A DNA stretch of 64,000 nucleotides from Limnomonas spitsbergensis. Lineage: Eukaryota > Chlorophyta > Chlorophyceae > Chlamydomonadales. The notes beneath the pieces were generated by a model. It did not search any database. It had not been told where the DNA came from and saw only the letters and a list, made by a program, of their open reading frames with translations. Positions 35,001 to 47,000 of the stretch are shown in pieces. Made by a program: the position numbers and the translations under genes. The stretch spans positions 6,230,501-6,294,500 of the forward strand of contig JAYJMM010000039.1 of assembly GCA_037349105.1 (NCBI GenBank), in the 5' to 3' direction. Each line of letters starts with the position of its first letter. The stretch's first letter is position 1.

Positions 35001-38000
35001 GTGTTCAGAGCAGGGGGGGGGGGTAGAGTAAAGGGTCCAGGGCAGGGAGGGGCCGGGACATGTAGGGTTGTTCAGAGCAGGGGGGAGGGGGTAGAGTAAA
35101 GGGTTCAGGGCAGGGAGGGGCCGGGACATGTAGGGTTGTTCAGAGCAGGGGGGGGGGTAGAGTAAAGGGTCCAGGGCAGGGAGGGGCCGGGACATGTAGG
35201 GTTGTTCAGAGCAGGGGGGGGGGTAGAGTAAACGGTCCAGGGCAGGGAGGGGCCGGGACATGTAGGGGTGTTCAGAGCAGGGGGGGGGGGTAGAGTAAAG
35301 GGTCCAGGGCAGGGAGGGGCCGGGACATGTAGGGTTGTTCAGAGCAGGGGGGTGGGGGTAGAGTAAAGGGTCCAGGGCAGGGAGGGGCCGGGACATGTAG
35401 GGGTGTTCAGAGCAGGGGGGGGGGTAGAGTAAAGGGTCCAGGGCAGGGAGGGGCCGGGACATGTAGGGTTGTTCAGAGCAGGGGGGGGGGTAGAGTAAAG
35501 GGTCCAGGGCAGGGAGGGGCCGGGACATGTAGGGTTGTTCAGAGCAGGGGGGGGGGTAGAGTAAAGGGTCCAGGGCAGGGAGGGGCCGGGACATGTAGGG
35601 TTGTTCAGAGCAAGGGGGGGGGTAGAGTAAAGGGTCCAGGGCAGGGAGGGGCCGGGACATGTAGGGGTGTTCAGAGCAGGGGGGGGGGTAGAGTAAAGGG
35701 TCCAGGGCAGGGAGGGGCCGGGACATGTAGGGTTGTTCAGAGCAGGGGGGGGGGTAGAGTAAAGGGTCCAGGGCAGGGAGGGGCCGGGACATGTAGGGTT
35801 GTTCAGAGCAAGGGGGGGGGTAGAGTAAAGGGTCCAGGGCAGGGAGGGGCCGGGACATGTAGGGGTGTTCAGAGCAGGGGGGGGGGGTAGAGTAAAGGGT
35901 CCAGGGCAGGGAGGGGCCGGGACATGTAGGGGTGTTCAGAGCAGGGGGGGGTAGAGTAAAGGGTCCAGGGCAGGGAGGGGCCGGGACATGTAGGGTTGTT
36001 CAGAGCAAGGGGGGGGGTAGAGTAAAGGGTTCAGGGCAGGGAGGGGCCGGGACATGTAGGGGTGTTCAGAGCAGGGGGGGGGGGGTAGAGTAAAGGGTCC
36101 AGGGCAGGGAGGGGCCGGGACATGTAGGGGTGTTCAGAGCAGGGGGGGGGGGTAGAGTAAAGGGTCCAGGGCAGGGAGGGGCCGGGACATGTAGGGGTGT
36201 TCAGAGCAGGGGGGGGTAGAGTAAAGGGTTCAGGGCAGGGAGGGGCCGGGACAGGTAGGAGGGTTCAGAGCATGGGGGAGGGGGTAGAGGAAAGGGTCCA
36301 GGGCAGGGAGGGGGGGGGGGTAGAGTAAAGAGTTCAGAGCAGGGGTAGGGGGTAGAGTAAAGGATTCAGAAGGCTTAATGGGGGTTGGGGCAAAGAGGGG
36401 TGTTTCAGCGTGAATAATTTCAGGGTTAGGGTTGGGGTCTAAGGGGGTACTGTGTAGGGTTCAGGGGTTAGTTGACCTCAACCCTATCTCCCTCCCTCCC
36501 TCCCTGCCACCCACCGCCCTGTGCCTCCTCCTCCTCCCCCCCGTCCCCCACATAGAACCCTATCTCTCCCTCCCTCCCTCCCTGCCACCCAATGCCCTGT
36601 GCCTCCTCCTCCTCCCCCCCGTCCCCCACATAGAACCCTATCTCTCCCTCCCTCCCTCCCTGCCACCCACTGCCCTGTGCCTCCTCCTCCTCCTCCCCCC
36701 GTCCCCCACATAGAACCCTATCTCTCCCTCCCTCCCTCCCTGCCACCCACCGCCCTGTGCCTCCTCCTCCTCCCCCCGTCCCCCACATAGAACCCTATCT
36801 CTCCCTCCCTCCCTCCCTGCCACCCAATGCCCTGTGCCTCCTCCTCCTCCCCCCGTCCCCCACATAGAACCCTATCTCTCCCTCCCTCCCTCCCTGCCAC
36901 CCACTGCCCTGTGCCTCCTCCTCCTCCCCCGTCCCCCACATAGAACCCTATCTCTCCCTCCCTCCCTCCCTGCCACCCATCGCCCTGTGCCTCCTCCTCC
37001 TCCCCCCATCCCCAACATAGAACCCTATCTCTCCCTCCCTCCCTTCCTGCCAGCCACCCACAACCGTCAACCCTTTCTTCTCCTCCCCCTCCCTAGACCC
37101 TGTCCCCCCCTCTTCTTCCCCGTCACCCACCTCCTCGAAGAATTGATAAGCCAGCATCTCTAGCTTGGCCTCTTCTGAGGCGGAGCAGCCGGCGGCCAGC
37201 AGCAGCCGCAGCGCCATCATAGGCTCGCGGGGCACCTCGGCCAACAGGTCGCACAGGTCCAGCACCCACTGCGTGGGAAGGCGAAGGCAAGTTAGTGAGA
37301 GACGTAGATAAGTCAGATTTTGATCACATAGAGAGAGATGGTAGATGAGTCGTAGATAAGTCGTACATTCGTTGTTATGAAGTCATAGGCAGCAGCGAGT
37401 CAGCGGTCATCTTTGCGCCGCTGGCTACCGTCTAGTCTAAGGTTAAGGGCATGGGTTACAGGGGGTACAGGTACAGGTTAGGAAATTAGGGCATGGGTTA
37501 CAGGGGGTACAGGTACAGGTTAGGAAATTAGGGCATGGGTTACAGGGGGTACAGGTACAGGTTAGGAAATTAGGGCATGGGTTACAGGGGGTACAGGTAC
37601 AGGTTAGGAAATTAGGGCATGGGTTACAGGGGGTACAGGTACAGGTTAGGAAATTAGGGCATGGGTTACAGGGGGTACAGGTACAGGTTAGGAAATTAGG
37701 GCATGGGTTACAGGGGGTACAGGTACAGGTTAGGAAATTAGGGCATGGGTTACAGGGGGTACAGGTAAAGGTTAGAAAATTAGGGCATGGGTTACAGGGG
37801 GTACAGGTAAAGGTTTCTGGTCTGTGAAATAGGGCCCATGCCGCGCACCTGCAAAAGAGACTCCGCGGTCAGCTTTGCGCCGCTGGCTACCGCCGCCTCT
37901 GCCTCTACCCCTGCTGCCGCGGGAGACGGCGCATCCGGCGTTGCTGCAGCAGCAGCAGCTGAGGCCTCGGCCGGTAGATCCGTCGTCTCAGTCGGGTCCG

Positions 38001-41000
38001 ACGCGACGTCCTCTGGATCGGCGATTAAAGCTTGGTTGGCGTCCGTGTTCAGGGGGGGTGTTGCGGCAGTGGCTGCTGCAGCCGCTGTGCCTGCGGGTGC
38101 GGCAGGTCCACTTCCACCGACCATCCTTCGCACAATCTGTTGTGAGCAGGGTTCAGGTTTTCGTGAGTTCAGGGTTAAGTGAGTTCAGGGTAAAATGAGT
38201 TCAGGGTTAAGTGAGCTAAGTGGCACACTCCCCCAACCATCTGCTGCACAATCTGTTGTTAGAGAGCAAGAGGAAGAATGGGGTGATGTCCTAGGCACCT
38301 AAACCCTCTATGCCCAGAAGCCGAGCACATGCATCACGTGCCCTTAACCCGACCGACCTCTCTGTTTACCGCAAACGTGCAACAGCTGAGATTGGACCTG
38401 AACCCTGAAACCTCACCTCCAGTGTCATACATCACACAACCCTGGACGTCAAACCTGCCGAAGCTGAGCTTGAACCTGAACCCTGAATCAAAAACCCCAG
38501 CCCGCAGAAGCCTAACGCCAGCAGCGTGTGCCATACAGCCCAAAACCCTCAACCTCAAATTTCAAATGTGCAGACCCTGAGCTTGAACATGGACCCCGAA
38601 ACCTCACCTCGAGCGCGCAGAATCCTAGCGCCGGCAGCGTGTGCCGCACCCGTCGAGGCCCTCCCAGCAGCAGCTCCGCCTTGGCCGTTGCCAGCATGGC
38701 GTGATGCACACCCGGGTCGTCATGGTGGAAGCTGTGTAGAAGACGCGCCACAAGCACCTGCTCCTCCTCCACGTCCTGCGTACACAATATAGAGGGTTGA
38801 GGGTTAAGAGGCAGGGTAGAAAGAGTGCCACAAGCACCTGCTCCACCTCCACGTCCTGCGTACGCAATATAGAGGGTTGAGGGTTTAGAGGCAGGGTAGA
38901 AAGAGTGCCACAAGCACCTGCTCCTCCTCCACGTCCTGCGCATGAATAGAGGGTTGAGGGTTTAGAGGCAGGGTAGAAACAAATAACAAACATAATAAGC
39001 ATCATAATAAAAGGTCACCACTTGCTTGTTCTTTTTAGGGTTCCCTGATCTAGATCTGTCCACACACCCTTCCCTGCCCCCCCCCCCCCCCTACCCAGTT
39101 CCCTGCCCCCCCACACCCCTCCCCCACCTTTATCCCTCCCCCCCTACCCACACACACCGCTCCCCCCCCCCCCCACACCCCGGTACCCCCCCCCCCACAC
39201 ACACCACCCCGTTCCTTGCCCCTCCCCCCCCCCACCCACGCCCCGTTCCCTGCCCCCCCCCCCTCCAACACCCCGCTCCCCTGTGCACACCTCGTCATCC
39301 AGCTCAGCTACCCCGGGCCCTTCCGCATTGTCCTTCACCAGCGGGCTGATGAACCTGGGGGAGAGGGGGTCACATGGGTTGAGGGTTTAGGGGGCTGATG
39401 AACCTGGGGCAGGGGGGGTCACATGGGTTTAGGGTTTAGGGTTTAGGGGACTGATGAACCTGGGGCAGAGGGGGTCACATGGGTTTCGGGTTTCGGGTTT
39501 AGGGGACTGATGAATCTGGGGCAGAGGGGTTCACATGGGTTTCGGGTTTAGGGGACTGATGAACCTGGGGCAGAGGGGGTCACATGGGTTGAGGGTTTAG
39601 GGTTTAGGGGACTGATGAACCTGGGGCAGAGGGGGTCACATGGGTTTAGGGTTTAGGGTTAAGGGGACTGATGAACCTGGGGCAGAGGGGGTCACATGGG
39701 TTGAGGGTTTAGGGTTTAGGCGACTGATGAATCTGGGGTGGGTCTGATGCAAATTGATAGGAGTGAAGCAAGAATGCATTCAAATCAAAAAGAATAATGT
39801 AAGGAGGGCACAGATAAATAATGCTTCATGTACAACTGCAAATAAAAACGCATTCGGGGCAAAGAATGCGGTTTAGTTCAAACATGGAATGTACTGGAGA
39901 CAAGCGAAAATGCATTCCAGTTGGAAAAAAAGAATACAAGGATTGCAACTTCACAAATAGACAAACCATGCATTCGAGTTGAAAAGTGATCACAAATGTG
40001 CTGCAGGTAGCCAGCACCCGCTCCAGCAGAGAGGAAGGCGCTCAGAGGGCAGGTTACCAGCTACATGCCTCCCTCCATGACCGCCTGTAAGACTTACGTG
40101 TTCCCAGTCCACCCACCCTCACCTAAACAGCACAGCCGCCTCCCCCACGCCGCCCAGGCGCGTACCACCCTCCATGACAGTTTGTACAACTCTTGTCCTC
40201 CCAGTCCACCCTCGCTGTCCTAAACAGCATGGCCCTTTCCTCCCCCACGCCGCCCAGGCGCGTACCACCCTTAGCAAAAATCTGCAAGACCTTTGTGTTC
40301 CCCGTCCACTCCAGGGAATACGAAGGTCTTACCTGAACAGCATGGCCACGTCCCCTTTGCCAAATAACTGCATGCCTCCCTCCACGATGGTCAGGGTAGA
40401 CCCTGCCCCCCCCGCAGATCTATATAGCCTTTCCTCCCCCACTCGGCCCACTTAAAATGAATGGCCCTTTCCTTCACCACTCCGCCCACTTAAATGAATG
40501 GTCCTTTCCTCCCCTACTCGGCCCACTTAAATGAATGGCCCTTTCCTCCCCCACTCCGCCCACTTAAATGAATGGCCGTTTCCTGCCCCACTCTGCTCAC
40601 CTAAACAGCATGGCCACCTCCCCCACGCTGCCCAGGCGCGTGCCTCCCTCAACGATGGTCTGGATGATCTTGGTGGCGAGCTCCTTGTGTGTGCGGTGAC
40701 GCAGAAGGCCCATCAGCAACGGGTACTCGGCTGCGGGGCAGAAGGGGAGGCACGCAGTTTACATGATGAACACATTGCACATGTGTGTGGATGTGTACAT
40801 GTGCAAGTTGTAAATGTGCGTGGATGTGTGATTGTGTGTGGATGTGTGCATGTGTGTACATGTGTGATTGTGTGTGGATGTGTGCATGTGTGTACATGTG
40901 TGTGGATGTGTGCATGTGTGTGGATGTGTGTGGATGTGTGCATGTGTGTACATGTGTGTGGATGTGTGCATGTGTGTACATGTGTGTGGAAGTGTGCATG

Positions 41001-44000
41001 TGTGTACATGTGTGTACATGTGTGTGGATGTGTGTGCATGTGTGTACATGTGTGTGGATGTGTGTACATGTGTGTGGATGTGTGCATGTGTGTACATGTG
41101 TGTGGATGTGTGCATGTGTGTACATGTGTGTGGATGTGTGCATGTGTGTACATGTGTGTGGATGTGTGCATGTGTGTACATGTGTGTGGATGTGTGCATG
41201 TGTGTACATGTGTGTGGATGTGTGCATGTGTGTACATGTGTGTGGATGTGTGCATGTGTGTACATGTGTGTGGATGTGTGCATGTGTGTACATGTGTGTG
41301 GATGTGTGCATGTGTGTACATGTGTGTGGATGTGTGCATGTGTGTACATGTGTGTGGATGTGTGCATGTGTGTACATGTGTGTGGATGTGTGCATGTGTG
41401 TACATGTGTGTGGATGTGTGCATGTGTGTACATGTGTGTGGATGTGTGCATGTGTGTACATGTGTGTGGATGTGTGCATGTGTGTACATGTGTGTGGATG
41501 TGTGCATGTGTTTATAACGGTGGGTACCTGCTGGGCCCTGCAGAACGCTTGGCCACGTGGGGCTGGTAGAGAATGAGTAGGCTCAACTACCATGCACAGC
41601 CTGGGCCATGGTGCAGCCATGCCATCCTCCTATGTGAGGGGGCAGTTCTAGGCGGGGGTAGAGAGAAGATCGTGTGTGCGGTTTTGATCCCTCAACCTCT
41701 GAGTATGGGTGCCACCAGCGTTTTACCACTGGACCATTTCCCCCGTGTATATGTGTGTGCATGTGTACCAGTCGTACATGTGTGTACATTTGTGTGGATG
41801 TGTACCAGTCGTACATGTGTGTGGATGTGTACTAGTCGTACATGTGTGTAAATGTGTGTGCATGTGTACCAGTCGTACATGTGTGTACATTTGTGTGGAT
41901 GTGTACCAGTCGTACATGTGTGTACATTTGTGTGGATGTGTACCAGTCGTATATGTGTGTACATGTGTGTGCATGTGTACCAGTCGTACATGTGTGCACA
42001 TTTGTGTGGATGTGTACCAGTCGTACATGTGTATACTTTTGTGTGCATGTGTACCAGTCGTACATGTGTGTACATTTGAGTGGATGTGTACCAGTCGTAC
42101 ATGTGTGTACATTTGTGTGGATGTGTACTAGTCGTACATGTGTGTACATTTGTGTGGATGTGCACCAGTCGTATATGTGTGTACATGTGTGTGCATGTGT
42201 ACCAGTCGTACATGTGTGTACATTTGTGTGGATATGTACCAGTCGTACATGTGTGTACATGTGTGGATGTGTACCAGTCGTACATGTGTGTACTTTTGTG
42301 TGCATGTGTACCAGTCGTACATGTGTGTACATGTGTGTGGATGTGTACTAGTCGAACATGTGTGTACATGTGTGTGGATGTGTTTAAGTTGCCCACGCAC
42401 TTAGTTGCAGGCTGGTCACCACATCATACTTGTGTGGATGCGTGTGGATGTGTATCAGTTGTCCACTCACTCAGTTGCAGGCTGGTCACCACATCATACT
42501 TGGTCAGCGGTATGGTCAGCAGAGCCACCAGCTGCTTCTCCGCCTTGTTGTCTCCCACCAGGCCAGAGGGGGCCAGGGCGGCATAAGCAGCAGCCAACAC
42601 CTGAGGGGAGGGGTACAGGGTTTAGGGTTCCATTCTGCCAGGCAGGATGGGGCGAGGGCGGCATAAGCGGCAGCCAAGACCTAAGGGGAGGAGTTCAGGG
42701 TTTAAGGCTCCGTCCTGCCAGGCCAGCAGCTAGTGAAAGAGGGAGAAGGGTCGAGGGTCCAGGGCCTGGGCCTGATATGAGGTAGGTAATGGACCAAGTG
42801 TCTTCCCACCCAGTAGGTAATGGACCAAGTGTCTTCCCACCCAGTAGGTAATGGACCAAGTGTCTTCCCACCCAGTAGGTAATGGACCAAGTGTCTTCCC
42901 ACCCAGTAGGTAATGGACCAAGTGTCTTCCCACCCAGTAGGTAATGGACCAAGTGTCTTCCCACCCAGTAGGTAATGGACCAAGTGTCTTCCCACCCAGT
43001 AGGTAATGGACCAAGTGTCTTCCCACCCAGTAGGTAATGGACCAAGTGTCTTCCACCCAGTGGGTAATGGACCAAGTGTCTTCCACCCAGTAGGTAATGG
43101 ACCAAGTGTCTCCCACCCAGTAGGTAATGGACCAAGTGTCTTCCCACCCAGTAGGTAATGGACCAAGTGTCTTCCCACCCAGTAGGTAATGGACCAAGTG
43201 TCTTCCCACCCAGTAGGTAATGGACCAAGTGTCTTCCCACCCAGTAGGTAATGGACCAAGTGTCTTCCCACCCAGTAGGTAATGGACCAAGTGTCTTCCC
43301 ACCCAGTAGGTAATGGACCAAGTGTCTTCCCACCCAGTAGGTAATGGACCAAGTGTCTTCCCACCCAGTAGGTAATGGACCAAGTGTCTTCCCACCCAGT
43401 AGGTAATGGACCAAGTGTCTTCCCACCCAGTAGGTAATGGACCAAGTGTCTTCCCACCCAGTAGGTAATGGACCAAGTGTCTTCCCACCCAGTAGGTAAT
43501 GGACCAAGTGTCTTCCCACCCAGTAGGTAATGGACCAAGTGTCTTCCCACCCAGTAGGTAATGGACCAAGTGTCTTCCCACCCAGTAGGTAATGGACCAA
43601 GTGTCTTCCCACCCAGTAGGTAATGGACCAAGTGTCTTCCCACCCAGTAGGTAATGGACCAAGTGTCTTCCCACCCAGTAGGTAATGGACCAAGTGTCTT
43701 CCCACCCAGTAGGTAATGGACCAAGTGTCTTCCCACCCAGTAGGTAATGGACCAAGTGTCTTCCCACCCAGTAGGTAATGGACCAAGTGTCTTCCCACCC
43801 AGTAGGTAATGGACCAAGTGTCTTCCCACCCAGTAGGTAATGGACCAAGTGTCTTCCCACCCAGTAGGTAATGGACCAAGTGTCTTCCCACCCAGTAGGT
43901 TATGGACCAAGTGTCTTCCCACCCAGTAGGTAATGGACCAAGTGTCTTCCCACCCAGTAGGTAATGGACCAAGTGTCTTCCCACCCAGTAGGTAATGGAC

Positions 44001-47000
44001 CAAGTGTCTTCCCACCCAGTAGGTAATGGACCAAGTGTCTTCCCACCCAGTAGGTAATGGACCAAGTGTCTTCCCACCCAGTAGGTAATGGACCAAGTGT
44101 CTTCCCACCCAGTAGGTAATGGACCAAGTGTCTTCCCACCCAGTAGGTAATGGACCAAGTGTCTTCCCACCCAGTAGGTAATGGACCAAGTGTCTTCCCA
44201 CCCAGTAGGTAATGGACCAAGTGTCTTCCCACCCAGTAGGTAATGGACCAAGTGTCTTCCCACCCAGTAGGTAATGGACCAAGTGTCTTCCCACCCAGTA
44301 GGTAATGGACCAAGTGTCTTCCCACCCAGTAGGTAATGGACCAAGTGTCTTCCCACCCAGGTTTACAGCCTATCCAGTAACTCTAAACCCTACACCTGGA
44401 CCACAAGACCCCTGGCAGGACAGCGCTCTCCCCAACAAGGCCAAACCCTGAACGTCAACCCTAAGCCACCTGATTGATGGTAAATACCAAGTCAAAAAGC
44501 AGCACGCTTCCGTTGATAATCACAAAAAATGACATCAACACACAAATAATCAAATTACGACCCTGCACTAGGCTTCACATGATCCAATGTCGCTCCAGCC
44601 CACCTGCTTGACATTGCCTACGATGTTGGGCAGCACACTCCTATCCCTTGAGTCCACCTGCTTGACATTGCCTACGATGTTGGGCAGCACACTCCTATCC
44701 CTTAAGTCCACCTGCTTGACATTGCCTACGATGTTGGGCAGCACACTCATATCCCTTAAGTCCACCTGCTTGACATTGCCTACGATGTTGGGCGGCACAC
44801 TCCTATCCCTTGAGTCCACCTGCTTGACATTGCCTACGATGTTGGGCGGCACACTCCTATCCCTTGAGTCCACCTGCTTGACATTGCCTACGATGTTGGG
44901 CAGCACACTCCTATCCCTTGAGTCCACCTGCTTGACATTGCCTACGATGTTGGGCAGCACACTCCTATCCCTTGAGTCCACCTGCTTGACATTGCCTACG
45001 ATGTTGGGCAGCACACTCCTATCCCTTAAGTCCACCTGCTTGACATTGCCTACGGTGTTGGGCAGCACACTCCTATCCCTTGAGTTCACCTGGTTGACAT
45101 TGCCTACGATGTTGGGCGGCACACTCCTATCCCTTGAGTCCACCTGGTTGACATTGCCCACCTGGTTGACATGATCCTATCCCTTGAGTCCACCTGGTTG
45201 ACATTGCCTACGATGTTGGGCAGCACACTCCTATCCCTTGAGTCCACCTGGTTGACATTGCCCACCTGGTTGACATGATCCTATCCCTTGAGTCCACCTG
45301 GTTGACATTGCCCACGATTCAAATCACGACCCTGAACTAGGCTTCTCACGATCATATATCCCTCCAGCCCACCTGGTTGACATTGCCCACGATGTCGGGT
45401 AGCACGCTGCCGGTGAAGTTCATGAGCGCGACAAACATCTCAACCTTGTCTGCGACCGCCATGTCCGGCTGGGCGGAGAGCACGCGGCTGATAGCGCTCC
45501 GGAACTTCTCGAAAGCCTGGCGGCAGGCAGCAGGCAGCAGGGGTACATTGGGCTTCAGGGTTCAGAAACATGAGTATAATGGAATAGGGATCAGAAAACA
45601 AGGTGATCAGGAGATAACGGAAGGGGCCTGTCACCTGGGGGTTCGGACCCATCCCCCAAAACAGGGGGTTTCGGTGGCCGGGAGCCTTTCCGCTCTAAAA
45701 GTTTGGTTACGGTTCAAAAAGTCTGAGAGCCGAGAGCAGGATCCCCAAACCCAGCGCGAATGACGCAGCACGAAGACATGGAACCCTAATCGAAAACCGT
45801 TTCCTCTCGATATTAACATACCCCTGCCTCATCCAGGCGAGGCGCGCGTCATGAGCGTCCTGAGTAGCTTTTCAGACACTTTTCAGGGACCCAAGCATAT
45901 CTGTCAAAAGGCAGTTCGTCAACTGTGCAACTCCTGTTCACAAACATGCCCCCTCCTCCCCCACAGCCCGCTCTCAACCAAGCCACTCTCCAGTCTCCAC
46001 CCGAACGACCATGTCTCGCTCCTCCCTGTTCCCACCGACCCCCCCCCCCCCCCCTTCCATGAACCGCTCCTCTTCCCCCCCCCTGCCCACTTCTCCTTCC
46101 CCCTCTGCCCCCCCCTAACTGCCATACACCTCCCTTCCCCCTCCCCCTCCATGACCCCTCCTCCTCCCTCCCCTATCCGCCCCGCCCCCCCCCACTCCCA
46201 CCCACCTGCATGTCCAGCAGCCGCTGCATGACCGCCATATCGCTCTGAGCATACTTGGCCAACCTATCCATGAGACTGGACATGATAGTGTGCACCTGCT
46301 CATGTCAGGGACACAGCCAGAAACAGGATCCAAGGGTCAGGGGCACTTGCATGATCCAAGGGTCAGGTGAGAAAATTGGAACATGGTCCAAGGGTCAGGA
46401 GGACATGCAGAAATACAGGATCCAAGGGTTTAGGGGCCCTCACCAACAACAGATCCAGAATCCAGTGAGGGTGCAGAGTTCAGGGTCCCTCACCAACCAC
46501 ATATCCCGTTTCCATCAAGGACGTAGGGTGTCGTAGGAAGTTGTGGATGTCCCGAAGTCTCATGCTCGGCAAAACAGCGAAATATAACAAAATAGTATTG
46601 TCTTGACTTTTGATGCTTGGTGAGGCTGCAAAGTCCCTGTTCAACTAAACTTTACATTTATGATATTGATGTTTGCATTGCCTTCTTTTTGGCATCGCTG
46701 CAAGAGAATGTGGTTTTTAAGGAGAGGACATGTTCATGTCGCTTTGGAATTTATTGACACTTGATCCATTCAGGGTCTAGGATCGCTCCCCAACATCCTA
46801 TCCTGTCTTCAATGGGGGTTGAGAAGTTCAGGGTCTCTCACCAACCACGCTTCCCGGATCCCATGCATGTTGAGGGTGCAGAGTTTCGCGTCCCTCACCA
46901 ACAACACCATTTCCCATATCCATCGAGGGCGTGGGGTTTCAAATTCCATCTCCAGCAACATTTACCGCTAAGCAGGGTATGTGAGCCAAAGCTGCCATGC

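Noticed and set aside
36432..37163. Pro/Leu-rich and Gly/Glu-rich frames on both strands
   Set aside because: They are from the 78-bp pyrimidine-rich array.
40531..42400. Long His/Thr- or Cys/Val-rich frames on both strands
   Set aside because: They come from TG-rich 28-bp and 37-bp arrays that are open in all frames.
42695..44356. Three minus-strand frames up to 553 codons with repeated [23 protein letters not shown] sequence
   Set aside because: They are translations of a 31-bp array in all frames. The array lies in a VPS35 intron.
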